Notes under the pieces: generated by a model
What the model was told of the DNA's origin: nothing
What the model saw: only the letters and a program-made list of their open reading frames with translations
Databases searched by the model: none
Translations under genes and position numbers: made by a program
In this document: one piece after another, positions 42,443 to 50,750 of the stretch
Position numbering within the stretch: position 1 is the stretch's first letter
How the letters are laid out: every line of letters starts with the position of its first letter
DNA from: Bacteroidia bacterium
GTDB lineage: Bacteria > Bacteroidota > Bacteroidia > B-17B0 > Aurantibacillaceae
DNA length: 64,000 nucleotides
NCBI GenBank assembly: GCA_022842625.1
Contig: JALHPG010000006.1
Coordinates: 1 to 64,000, forward strand
Reading direction: 5' to 3'

Positions 42443-43333
42443 TTACTCAATAATTATTTTCTTTATCTCAGTTCCGTTTTCGCTGGCAACTCTAATAAAA
42501 TACGAACCACTAGCAATTGTTGAAACATCAATTACCTGTTTGTTTTCGCCTTGAATGATCCCAAGATCTTTTGTTAGAATCACTTTGCCTGAAATGTCAA
42601 TTAATTCGATCAATGAACGAGAAGAATTTTTTACATTCAGATTTAGCGTAATAGTTTCGCTTCCCGGATTAGGATATACCACAATACTATTAATCATTGC
42701 GTTCTGATTTTTTAAACCGGTAACATTTCCTGTAAAAGCTAAATTATCTACCCAAAGATAATCTTGATCTGTAGGATTACTTCCGCTTGCTCTCAATTCA
42801 ATGATGCAAGAATCAGGCGCGTTACTGCTCCAATAATTAAAATTAATGGTAAAATTTGCCCAACTCATTGCCATGCCTGTTAATCCTTGTGCGGCAATGG
42901 CTATCGTGTCTCTTTTGTTTAATAAGGTGTTCCACTTTGTAAGCGTTGCTTTTAAAGAGCCTTGACTATTACCAAATATCATGTGCTGCCACTTGCCTGT
43001 AAAACTTGCCGGTTGACCCGTAAACGGAAAACCTGAAATCGGTTTTTTACTAATAGAATCTAATTTACCTGAAACCGCAATGCCATTAACTACAGTCGGT
43101 CCAACGGTTGTTGATGTAAGTTTAAGATAAGAACTACCGGGGTTGCCGGGAGTGCCTTTAGTAGCAGTGTAAACACTAAAAGTTTTAGTTGTGTTATTCA
43201 TGGTTCCCCATTGATTCGGGATTTCGTAAGCGCCAACTGTTGTCCAGTTCTCAAAACTAAAATTAGGGATCTGTGCAAAGGAAGATAATGAAATGAAAAC
43301 TGTTGTTACGATCGATAAAATGAGTTTTGTCAT
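42443..43333 (-). CDS. T9SS-secreted carbohydrate-binding-like protein
   Basis: 296 aa. Signal peptide (LILSIVTTVFISLSSFAQ), a jelly-roll-like beta domain of the PCMD/DUF4493-like style (IPNFSFENWTTVGAYEIPNQ ... SCIIELRASGSNPTDQDYLW), and a type A T9SS sorting domain (VVYPNPGSETITLNLNV ... IASGSYFIRV ... KIIIE). Likely surface adhesin or binding protein. Convergent with the rhodanese gene. Confidence 0.85.
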   Translation of the reverse strand: MTKLILSIVTTVFISLSSFAQIPNFSFENWTTVGAYEIPNQWGTMNNTTKTFSVYTATKGTPGNPGSSYLKLTSTTVGPTVVNGIAVSGKLDSISKKPISGFPFTGQPASFTGKWQHMIFGNSQGSLKATLTKWNTLLNKRDTIAIAAQGLTGMAMSWANFTINFNYWSSNAPDSCIIELRASGSNPTDQDYLWVDNLAFTGNVTGLKNQNAMINSIVVYPNPGSETITLNLNVKNSSRSLIELIDISGKVILTKDLGIIQGENKQVIDVSTIASGSYFIRVASENGTEIKKIIIE

Positions 43334-43434
43334 TATGAAATTATTTTAAAAGTTAGGAATTTAATTTTGTGTAGTAAATGTATCAAAAATAAATGAAAAT
43401 AGTATTTCTATTTTTTTCTAAATATCTAGTCTTT

Positions 43435-43442
43435 TATGTTTG
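43435..43442 (+). promoter_or_regulatory. -7 box upstream of the second MFS gene
   Basis: TATGTTTG matches TAnnTTTG and lies about 58 bp before the ATG at 43501 in the divergent 167-bp interval. No clear -33 TTG at the usual distance. Confidence 0.4.
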
Positions 43443-43500
43443 TATATTCACTTTCGAAATGGCATTATAATTTTAATTCACTTATAGCTATTCAATAACA

Positions 43501-44682
43501 ATGAAATACATTACTCGAACAGTTTGGATACTATCAATTGTTAGTTTTTTTACTGATACTGCAAGTGAAATGTTGTACCCAATAATGCCTATCTATTTAA
43601 AAACGGTTGGGTTTTCGGTTTTATTAATTGGCATATTAGAAGGTTTGGCAGAAGCAACTGCCGGTTTAAGTAAAGGTTATTTTGGAAAGCTATCTGATAA
43701 TTCGGGTAAACGAGCTCCTTTCGTTCAATTAGGCTATGCGTTAAGTTCACTTTCAAAACCGATGATGGTTATATTTGTTTTTCCTTTATGGATCTTTTTT
43801 GCGCGAACTCTCGATCGTTTTGGAAAAGGAATAAGGACTGGCGCAAGAGATGCAATTTTATCTGATGAAGCAACCCCTGAAACAAAAGGGAAGGTATTTG
43901 GCTTTCATCGCACTATGGATACATTTGGCGCAGTAATGGGTCCCTCGCTTGCATTGGTTTATCTTTATTTTTACCCTGAAGATTATAAAACATTATTTTA
44001 TGTGGCGTTTATTCCGGGGTTACTGGCAGTATTAGCTTCCCTTTTTATTAAGGATAAACATAACACAATTATTAAAGAAAAAAAGAAAACCTCATTGCTT
44101 TCGTTTTTAAAGTATTGGAAAGAAAGTCCTGAAAGTTATCGAAAATTAGTTATTGGTTTATTGGCATTTACACTGTTTAATAGCTCAGATGTTTTTTTAC
44201 TTTTAAAAGCAAAGCAGTCCGGATTAAGTGATACGATGGTTATTGGAGCTTATATATTTTATAATTTAATTTACGCACTGTTTTCTTTTCCTCTTGGGAG
44301 TATAGCAGATAAGATCGGTTTAAAAAAAATGTATATAGCCGGACTAACTGTTTTTGCCTTAGTGTATTTTGGAATAGGTTTTAGTACTAATACTTATTTT
44401 ATTATTGCTATGTTCTTTCTTTACGGTTTGTACTCTGCCGCAACCGAAGGGATCTCTAAAGCATGGATAAGTAATATTAGTGATAAAAAAGATACAGCTA
44501 CAGCTATTGGTACTTATGCGGCTTTTCAAAGTATTTGTACCATGCTGGCAAGTTCATTAGCCGGACTGATCTGGTATCAATTTGGTGCTGAGGTAATTTT
44601 TGTTGTTACAGGCGTAGCAACAAGTTTGGTCATTATTTATTTTTTGTCTTCCTTTTCCAAAGTAAAGATCTCTAATTCCTAG
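43501..44682 (+). CDS. MFS transporter
   Basis: 393 aa, eleven or twelve membrane helices. Begins MKYITRTVWILSIVSFFTDT and contains the loop 2-3 region GLSKGYFGKLSDNSGKR and the following RTLDRFGKGIRTGARDAILS, features shared with a bacterial MFS subgroup usually annotated as drug or unknown-substrate permeases. Substrate cannot be determined. Convergent with the 132-aa gene (stop codons adjacent). Confidence 0.88.
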   Translation: MKYITRTVWILSIVSFFTDTASEMLYPIMPIYLKTVGFSVLLIGILEGLAEATAGLSKGYFGKLSDNSGKRAPFVQLGYALSSLSKPMMVIFVFPLWIFFARTLDRFGKGIRTGARDAILSDEATPETKGKVFGFHRTMDTFGAVMGPSLALVYLYFYPEDYKTLFYVAFIPGLLAVLASLFIKDKHNTIIKEKKKTSLLSFLKYWKESPESYRKLVIGLLAFTLFNSSDVFLLLKAKQSGLSDTMVIGAYIFYNLIYALFSFPLGSIADKIGLKKMYIAGLTVFALVYFGIGFSTNTYFIIAMFFLYGLYSAATEGISKAWISNISDKKDTATAIGTYAAFQSICTMLASSLAGLIWYQFGAEVIFVVTGVATSLVIIYFLSSFSKVKISNS

Positions 44683-45081
44683 TTAGTTTACTAACCATTT
44701 CGGATTTCTTCTGTCACTTGCCGCATCTCTTATTTTAAGATGAAAAAAAGCGCTGAGTTTTTCAGCAAGATTAAACACTTCATCTTTTATTTTGGTTTCG
44801 TGTACGATCAATCTTCTGTTTTTATTATACACTAAACTTAATTGATATACTGCTTTTTTTCCGTCATCAAAATCTTCCGGCTCGCAGCCTTCACATTTTA
44901 CGTAAAGTGTTTTAAAAACCAAAATGTAATCAATTTTTGGCATTTGTTTCCAACTACCCGATGTAATACCCAATACACTTTCATAGGCTTTGTAAAGTCC
45001 TTTTTCAAGATTCAGTAAAGTCCCCATTTTTCTGAAAAAATTTGAACTTTCTCTTCTGCCAATTATTATTTCTTCTTTCAT
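44683..45081 (-). CDS. Hypothetical cytoplasmic protein
   Basis: 132 aa from the ATG at 45081 (MKEEIIIGRRESSNFFRKMG). The track's start at 45141-45144 would run through the GTAAC palindrome at 45136 and is less likely. Contains VLVFKTLYVKCEGCEPEDFD with a CxxC pair and a terminal RRNPKWLVN. No family recognised. The upstream palindrome suggests it is part of the sulfur regulon. Confidence 0.68.
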   Translation of the reverse strand: MKEEIIIGRRESSNFFRKMGTLLNLEKGLYKAYESVLGITSGSWKQMPKIDYILVFKTLYVKCEGCEPEDFDDGKKAVYQLSLVYNKNRRLIVHETKIKDEVFNLAEKLSAFFHLKIRDAASDRRNPKWLVN

Positions 45082-45135
45082 GATATTAGGTATAAGATTC
45101 CTTCTATGAAGGTACGATGTATAAACCTCCATAAT

Positions 45136-45200
45136 AAGTAACATTTGTTACTTAAGTGTTTCAAACGATACATTTCTCATTAAAAAATGACTTTAGTCAT
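45136..45200. promoter_or_regulatory. Two perfect palindromes (Crp/Fnr-type)
   Basis: AAGTAACA-TT-TGTTACTT (45136-45153) and ATGAC-TTTA-GTCAT (45187-45200) lie in the divergent region between the 132-aa gene and the small membrane peptide plus MBL-rhodanese gene. Both have the half-site spacing of Crp/Fnr dimers; the second resembles the TGAC-N4-GTCA variant. They could control both directions. The interval from 45082 to 45485 otherwise holds only the tiny ORFs listed separately. Confidence 0.6.
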
Positions 45201-45256
45201 GCTAATTTATTTTTACCTAAGCGAAATTTGTATCGTAAACATTTAAACCTAATGTT

Positions 45257-45385
45257 ATGTTGTCAACCGTAATTTTTATTGTAGTCCTTTTGCACTTAGT
45301 GGCAGGTTTTGGTTATTTGCTATTTAAATTATCGCCTTCTAAGAAAGAGGTTTTAGTAAACAAGAAAGATAAAATAACTATTTAA
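45257..45385 (+). CDS. Possible 42-aa membrane peptide
   Basis: MLSTVIFIVVLLHLVAGFGY followed by a lysine-rich tail: one membrane helix, ATG at 45257, TAA at 45383-45385. Below the ORF-track length limit. It lies 57 bp downstream of the FNR-like palindrome and just before the MBL-rhodanese gene; a second tiny frame (45395-45427, MKKSCSGRCP) with two Cys follows. Size and topology resemble small CcoS/Cyd-type subunits, but no identity is claimed. Confidence 0.5.
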   Translation: MLSTVIFIVVLLHLVAGFGYLLFKLSPSKKEVLVNKKDKITI

Positions 45386-45485
45386 AAAATCGCAATGAAA
45401 AAATCTTGTAGCGGCAGATGTCCATAAAGTATTTCTGCATCATCGAAAAAATAACTCAAATTAAAAACTTTAAAAAATAAATAAA

Positions 45486-46904
45486 ATGAAATTAGAACAA
45501 ATTTATACCGGATGTATTGCTCATGCAGCATACTATTTAGAGAACAATGGCGAAGCAGCTATTTTTGATCCATTAAGAGAAGTTCAGCCTTATATTGACA
45601 GAGCAAAAAAAGATAATGCAAAAATTAAATACGTATTTGAAACGCATTTTCATGCGGATTTTGTAAGCGGACATCTAGATCTTGTAAAAAATGCAGGAGC
45701 AGAAATTGTTTTTGGTCCAACCGCAAAGCCTGGTTATAAGGCAATTACCGCTGAGGATGGTCAAGTTTTTAAAGTTGGAAATTACAGTGTTAAAGTGATC
45801 CACACGCCTGGTCACACGATGGAAAGTACAACCTATTTATTAATTGATGAAAATGGTAAAGAGCATGGGATCATTAGCGGCGATACATTATTTATTGGCG
45901 ATGTTGGTCGTCCTGATCTGGCACAACATGTTATTGCCGATCTTACAGAAGAAAAATTAGCAGGACATCTTTACGATTCGTTACGTAATAAAATTATGCC
46001 TTTAAGTGATGATCTTATTGTTTATCCTAATCATGGTGCAGGAAGCGCTTGCGGAAAAAATATGAGTAAAGAAACAACAGATACACTTGGTCATCAAAAA
46101 CAAGTTAACTATGCGCTAAATCCAAAATTAACTAAAGAGCAGTTTATTAAAGAAATCTTAACCGGCTTAGTACCGCCTCCGGGTTATTTTCCGCAAAATG
46201 TTTTATTAAATATTAAGGGATATGAAAGCATCGATAATGTTATGAAACGTGGCACAAAAGCATTAAACGCTATTGAGTTTGAAGCGGCTGCAAATGAAAC
46301 ACAAGCTTTAATAATTGATACCAGAAACCCACAAGAATTTAATAAGGCATTTATACCTAATTCAATAAACATTGGTATTGATGGCAGTTTTGCAACATGG
46401 GTTGGCACATTAATACCTAGTGTTAAACAGGAAATTTTAATAGTTGCCGATGCCGGTCGTGAAGATGAGGTGATAACCCGATTAGCACGCGTAGGTTACG
46501 ACAATGCCTTAGGGTATTTAAAAGGTGGTATTCAAACCTGGATGGATGCAGGTAAAGAAATTGACCAGATCAACTCTGTTACTGCAGATGAATTTGCTGC
46601 TTTGAGCGAGAAACAAAAATTAAATATTTTGGATGTAAGAAAAGTAAGCGAATACAATAGCGAACATGTGGTTGATGCTATTAGTGCACCTTTGGATTTT
46701 ATCAATGATAGTATGACTAAGATCGACAAGAACAAAACTTATTATGTTCATTGTTTATCAGGTTACCGCTCAATGGTTTTTGTTTCCATCTTGCAGGCAA
46801 GAGGTTATAGAAACCTCATAAATGTTGCCGGTGGTTTTAATGCTATAAAAGCAACTCAAAAATTTCAGGTTACAGACTATGTATGCCCTTCAACACTACT
46901 TTAA
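45486..46904 (+). CDS. Metallo-beta-lactamase - double rhodanese protein, copy 2
   Basis: 472 aa, homologous along the whole length to the protein at 34142. Same metal motifs (THFHADFVSGH, HTPGHTMEST, GDVGRPDL, YPNHGAGSACGK). First rhodanese domain again lacks a Cys at the loop (LIVADAGREDE); second has HCLSGYRS. Leads the second sulfur operon and precedes a stand-alone rhodanese. The two copies may serve different growth conditions or substrates, since they have separate control regions. Confidence 0.92.
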   Translation: MKLEQIYTGCIAHAAYYLENNGEAAIFDPLREVQPYIDRAKKDNAKIKYVFETHFHADFVSGHLDLVKNAGAEIVFGPTAKPGYKAITAEDGQVFKVGNYSVKVIHTPGHTMESTTYLLIDENGKEHGIISGDTLFIGDVGRPDLAQHVIADLTEEKLAGHLYDSLRNKIMPLSDDLIVYPNHGAGSACGKNMSKETTDTLGHQKQVNYALNPKLTKEQFIKEILTGLVPPPGYFPQNVLLNIKGYESIDNVMKRGTKALNAIEFEAAANETQALIIDTRNPQEFNKAFIPNSINIGIDGSFATWVGTLIPSVKQEILIVADAGREDEVITRLARVGYDNALGYLKGGIQTWMDAGKEIDQINSVTADEFAALSEKQKLNILDVRKVSEYNSEHVVDAISAPLDFINDSMTKIDKNKTYYVHCLSGYRSMVFVSILQARGYRNLINVAGGFNAIKATQKFQVTDYVCPSTLL

Positions 46905-46925
46905 GTTTTTTTAATTTCATTAAAA

Positions 46926-46949
46926 GGCGGCCAAATGGCCGCCTTTTTT
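46926..46949 (+). terminator. Hairpin terminator
   Basis: GGCGGCC-AAAT-GGCCGCC, 7-bp GC stem extended by A-T pairs (AAA/TTT), followed by six T. Lies 22 bp after the MBL-rhodanese stop. Confidence 0.9.
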
Positions 46950-46954
46950 GTTAT

Positions 46955-46968
46955 GTAACTTTTGTAAC
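46955..46968 (+). promoter_or_regulatory. GTAAC-N4-GTAAC element
   Basis: GTAAC-TTTT-GTAAC, a direct repeat with the same half-site and spacing as at 33147. About 45 bp before the ATG at 47014, in front of the second half of the sulfur island. It begins just after the terminator, so it probably belongs to a new promoter. Confidence 0.45.
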
Positions 46969-47013
46969 CTTTATATTCGTAACTTGAATGTAAATTTGTT
47001 AAAAATTAATACC

Positions 47014-47328
47014 ATGTTTTCAATATTTAAAAATTTATTCAAGTCTACCGCAGTTGACCTTTCACAATTGATCAAAGACGGTGCAGCTATTATTGATGTA
47101 AGAAGTAAGGCTGAGTTTGCCACAGGGCATGTAAAAGGCTCTATTAATATTCCTTTAGAACAAATAGCATCTAATGCCGATAAATTAAAAAAGCATACTG
47201 CAATTATTGTTTGTTGCCGTAGTGGTAACCGAAGCGGTATGGCACAACGCACATTACAATCTAAAGGCCTTAAAAATGTAACAAACGGCGGAAGCTGGCA
47301 AAATGTAAATCAATATATCGTAAAATAA
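47014..47328 (+). CDS. Cytoplasmic single-domain rhodanese
   Basis: 104 aa from ATG 47014 (MFSIFKNLFKSTAVDLSQLI); the track's TTG start at 46948 lies inside the terminator and promoter. Rhodanese core IIDVRSKAEFATGHVKGSIN, active loop CCRSGNRSGMAQRTL, C-terminal NGGSWQNV. Followed after 1 bp by a universal-stress gene, forming an operon that continues to SoxB. Confidence 0.9.
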   Translation: MFSIFKNLFKSTAVDLSQLIKDGAAIIDVRSKAEFATGHVKGSINIPLEQIASNADKLKKHTAIIVCCRSGNRSGMAQRTLQSKGLKNVTNGGSWQNVNQYIVK

Positions 47329-47329
47329 T

Positions 47330-48166
47330 ATGGAATCATTAAAAGTTTTAATACCAACCGATTTTTCAGTACAGGCCGAATATGCTTATCTGATGGTTAA
47401 AAAGCTGGAAGAAAAAATTCCGGTAGAAATTCATTTCCTACACGTACTTAACGTGCCAGACACAGTAACCATGAACAAGAATGGGGTTATTGAAACCTGT
47501 GGCGAAATTAATGTTGATTTTGTGGTTTCGCAAAAAGACATTGCAATAAGAAAATTAAATAACCTTAAGACTTTATATGGTGAAAATATAAAGACACATT
47601 TTGAATTAGGAAAGGTTACCACTAAGATCGTTTCTTATTCTGAAGAGAATAAATTTGATCTTGTAGTAATGGGTACAAAAGGTGCTTGGGGTTTAAAGGA
47701 AAAACTTTCAGGATCAGAAACACAGATCATTGCTCGTCAATCAAAAATTCCATTGTTGTCTTTAATGTGCGATCGATCAGATCTAATAATTGAAAATATT
47801 TTATTAGTACATGATTTCACGAATCCTAAAAATGAAAATCTGGCTTTACTTCAGAAGTTGATCAAAGCCTTCAATACCAAAGTACATTTATTGCAAATTT
47901 CATCTCGTAATACCGACGATGGAAATAAAGCGGCATTTGCAGGTATGGATACATTTGCAAGTCTTAACGGAATTAGCAATTTCGAAAAACATATTTTGAG
48001 CGACAAGGATATTGAAAACGGAGTAATTCATTTTAATCAAATGCATGAAATGGATATTATTTGTATTGGTACTCACGGTAAAGGTGGTTTGTTCCACACT
48101 AGTGCAACCGAAAAATTGATCAATCACTTATTTAAACCAATTATTTCTTATCAATTAAAAAATTAA
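47330..48166 (+). CDS. Universal stress protein, tandem Usp domains
   Basis: 278 aa. Two UspA-like domains: the first ends GTKGAWGLKEKLSGSET, the second GTHGKGGLFHTSATEKL, both fitting the G-2X-G-9X-G(S/T) nucleotide-binding pattern. Such tandem proteins occur commonly in Bacteroidota sulfur or redox operons and may sense ATP or redox state. Starts 1 bp after the rhodanese stop. Confidence 0.88.
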   Translation: MESLKVLIPTDFSVQAEYAYLMVKKLEEKIPVEIHFLHVLNVPDTVTMNKNGVIETCGEINVDFVVSQKDIAIRKLNNLKTLYGENIKTHFELGKVTTKIVSYSEENKFDLVVMGTKGAWGLKEKLSGSETQIIARQSKIPLLSLMCDRSDLIIENILLVHDFTNPKNENLALLQKLIKAFNTKVHLLQISSRNTDDGNKAAFAGMDTFASLNGISNFEKHILSDKDIENGVIHFNQMHEMDIICIGTHGKGGLFHTSATEKLINHLFKPIISYQLKN

Positions 48167-48172
48167 TTATTT

Positions 48173-48730
48173 ATGATCGAATTTATTAGTCAACCCTGGA
48201 CCTGGTGGGTGTCAGGCATTATAATTGCCAGTACCATGTTTTTGTTATTATATTTCGGACAATCCTTTGGATTCTCTTCTAATTTAAGAACAATATGTTC
48301 CGCTGCAGGCGGAGGAAAATTTGTGAAGTTTTTCGATTTTAACTGGCGATCACAATTATGGAATTTAGTTTTCCTTGTTGGTGCAATATTAGGAGGTTTT
48401 ATTGCGAAACAATTTCTTTCTGATGGCGCACCTGTTGCTATTTCAGAAAACACAATTAGCGATCTGGCTAAATTAGGAATATCAGCACCTACATCCGCAC
48501 AACCAAATGAATTGTTTAGCATGGAAGCTTTATTTTCACTAAAAGGATTTCTTATTCTTGCACTTGGCGGTTTAATGGTAGGCTTTGGTTCTCGTTATGC
48601 CGGTGGCTGCACCTCTGGACATGCAATTAGCGGCTTGTCCGATCTTCAACTGCCTTCGTTAATTGCAGTGATCGGTTTTTTTATTGGTGGTTTATTAATG
48701 ACGTTTGTTTTATTCCCTTTAATATTTTAA
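48173..48730 (+). CDS. YeeE/YedE family sulfur transporter, half 1
   Basis: 185 aa, four or five membrane helices. Conserved Cys in GSRYAGGCTSGHAISGLSDL, the family signature, and an early CSAAGGGKFVKF motif. YeeE/TsuA proteins import thiosulfate by passing it along conserved cysteines. Together with the next gene it forms a split transporter (PmpA/PmpB-like arrangement). Gene spacing 4 bp. Confidence 0.9.
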   Translation: MIEFISQPWTWWVSGIIIASTMFLLLYFGQSFGFSSNLRTICSAAGGGKFVKFFDFNWRSQLWNLVFLVGAILGGFIAKQFLSDGAPVAISENTISDLAKLGISAPTSAQPNELFSMEALFSLKGFLILALGGLMVGFGSRYAGGCTSGHAISGLSDLQLPSLIAVIGFFIGGLLMTFVLFPLIF

Positions 48731-48734
48731 GAAA

Positions 48735-49148
48735 ATGAAATTTATAAAATTTTTAGTACTAGGTACTTTGTTCGGAATTGTAATGGCTAAATCAGAAGCG
48801 TTTTCTTGGTTTCGAATTCAGGAAATGTTTCGCTTTCAGGCATTTCATATGTATGGTATAATTGGAACCGCAGTTATACTTGGTGCAATTGGCGTTGCGC
48901 TGATCAAAAAATATCAAATCCGTGATATTGCCGGTAACCCGATCAATTTTTTTCCAAAAGAAAAATCTGTGATGCGCTATTTAATTGGCGGTACGATTTT
49001 TGGTTTAGGCTGGGCGCTTAGTGGCGCTTGTCCCGGACCAATGGTTGTAAACATTGGTTACGGTTATCTCTCCATGATCGTAGTTTTTGTGTTTGCAATT
49101 GTTGGAACGTATTTATACGGAATAATAAAAGATAAACTCCCTCATTAA
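48735..49148 (+). CDS. YeeE/YedE family sulfur transporter, half 2 (DUF6691)
   Basis: 137 aa, four membrane helices. Signature GLGWALSGACPGPMVVNIGY with the conserved Cys. Complements half 1. Contiguous with TsdA-like and SoxB genes, so the probable substrate is thiosulfate or a related sulfur ion. Confidence 0.9.
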   Translation: MKFIKFLVLGTLFGIVMAKSEAFSWFRIQEMFRFQAFHMYGIIGTAVILGAIGVALIKKYQIRDIAGNPINFFPKEKSVMRYLIGGTIFGLGWALSGACPGPMVVNIGYGYLSMIVVFVFAIVGTYLYGIIKDKLPH

Positions 49149-49165
49149 TTATAATAAACAAGGTT

Positions 49166-50272
49166 ATGAGCAACGAAAAAAATACAGATAATCCCTTAGC
49201 GCCGGTAGTTATTAAACTGAGCAATATCATTATTGTGTTAGTGGTTCTGCTTATTGCTTTACTTATTCTATTTGCGGTTTTTGTGCCGGCACCTAAGGCA
49301 GAAAAGAAAATTGAAATAGAAGCCCCTGTGCCTGATCAATATGGAAATTTTTCAGATGCAGCTAAAGAAAAAGCGAAAGAAATTTCTGTAGCAAGTTTAT
49401 TCTGGCAAGCCCCCGATGTTAGCACCTTAGAAGCTGATCCAAAAAAGGAAGAAATACTTTATGGAAAAGATCTTATTGCGCACACCGCAGATTATTTTGG
49501 ACCAAAAGGAAAAGTGTTTCTTGCTTCAACAAATGGAATGAACTGTCAGAATTGTCACTTGGATGCAGGGACAAAAGTATTTGGAAACAATTATTCTGCC
49601 GTAGCGTCAACTTATCCAAAATTCAGAGCGCGTTCGGGTGCAATTGAAAATATGTACAAGCGTGTTAATGATTGTTTTGAAAGAAGTTTAAATGGAAAAG
49701 GTTTGGATACAAACTCCAAAGAAATGCAAGCAATTGTATCTTATATAAAATGGTTGGGTAAAGATGTTGCAAAAGGAACTAAGCCTGAGGGTTCAGGTTT
49801 TAAAGACTTAAAGTTTTTAGATAGAGCATCCGATCCTGAAAAAGGAAAATTGGTTTACACTTCTAAATGTCAAAGTTGTCATCAGGCTAATGGCGAAGGT
49901 GTTTTGAACGGAGATAAAACAGCATTTACGTATCCACCTCTTTGGGGTTCGAATAGTTATAACGATGGCGCAGGTTTATACCGCATGTCTAACTTCGCTA
50001 AATTTGTAAAATATAACATGCCGTTAGGCGCTTCGCATGATGCAACGCAATTAAGCGATGAGGAAGCCTGGGATGTTGCTGCCTTTGTGAATTCACAACC
50101 ACGCCCTAAAAAAGACATTAAAAAAGACTGGCCAAAAATAGAAGAAAAACCTTTCGATCATCCGTTTGGCCCATACAAAGACGGATTCAGTGAGAAGCAA
50201 CATAAATTTGGCCCATTTAAACCAATTAAAGAAAAATTGGATGAAATGAAAAAAGCAAAGAAAAAAGTTTAA
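49166..50272 (+). CDS. tsdA: Dihaem cytochrome c, TsdA-like thiosulfate dehydrogenase
   Basis: 368 aa. N-terminal membrane anchor (IIIVLVVLLIALLILFAVFV). Two CxxCH haem sites: CQNCH (127-131) and CQSCH (235-239). Between them, RVNDCFERSLNGK carries C170, corresponding to the Cys axial haem ligand that defines TsdA enzymes. TsdA oxidises two thiosulfate to tetrathionate or works in reverse as a tetrathionate reductase. Membrane-anchored here with a charged C-terminal tail. Located between sulfur transporter and SoxB genes. Confidence 0.82.
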   Translation: MSNEKNTDNPLAPVVIKLSNIIIVLVVLLIALLILFAVFVPAPKAEKKIEIEAPVPDQYGNFSDAAKEKAKEISVASLFWQAPDVSTLEADPKKEEILYGKDLIAHTADYFGPKGKVFLASTNGMNCQNCHLDAGTKVFGNNYSAVASTYPKFRARSGAIENMYKRVNDCFERSLNGKGLDTNSKEMQAIVSYIKWLGKDVAKGTKPEGSGFKDLKFLDRASDPEKGKLVYTSKCQSCHQANGEGVLNGDKTAFTYPPLWGSNSYNDGAGLYRMSNFAKFVKYNMPLGASHDATQLSDEEAWDVAAFVNSQPRPKKDIKKDWPKIEEKPFDHPFGPYKDGFSEKQHKFGPFKPIKEKLDEMKKAKKKV

Positions 50273-50288
50273 CCATTAATAATTTAAT

Positions 50289-50720
50289 ATGAAAAAAATT
50301 ACATTTTTACTTTTGTTGTTGTTTATTAATTATTCATCGTTGATGCGTGCGCAAAACAAATCCGAAGTAAAACCTGAGCACAAGATCATTTTTCAATTAA
50401 CAACCGGTGATACCACAGCGCATAAACAACTGATGAAACAATTTGGCAACATGTTGAGTGTTTCACCAACAACAAAAATTGAAGTGGTTTGTCATGGTGC
50501 AGGTTTGGAAATGTTAGTTATTGGTAAAACAATAGTTGAAGATAAGATCAAATTGTTTTCAGAAAAAGGCATAGTGTTTAATGCTTGTGAATTTTCTATT
50601 AAAGAACGAAAAGTAGATCGTACTCAAATCATAAAGTCGGCCGGGTTTGTTCCTGCCGGAATAATTGAAATTGTAAGTAAGCAAGAACAAGGCTGGAGTT
50701 ATATTAAAGCAGGAAACTAA
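50289..50720 (+). CDS. Exported DsrE/F-like protein
   Basis: 143 aa. Signal peptide (MKKITFLLLLLFINYSSLMR). DsrE-like alpha/beta fold with IEVVCHGAGLEMLVIGKT and the conserved Cys loop GIVFNACEFSIKERK, where the Cys would be the sulfur-binding residue. Exported DsrE-like proteins are frequent in Bacteroidota and may shuttle sulfane sulfur. Here it is placed between TsdA and a porin, suggesting handling of periplasmic sulfur intermediates. Confidence 0.85.
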   Translation: MKKITFLLLLLFINYSSLMRAQNKSEVKPEHKIIFQLTTGDTTAHKQLMKQFGNMLSVSPTTKIEVVCHGAGLEMLVIGKTIVEDKIKLFSEKGIVFNACEFSIKERKVDRTQIIKSAGFVPAGIIEIVSKQEQGWSYIKAGN

Positions 50721-50750
50721 TCAACCTTATTTCCCTTCATTAAAAAAAAC

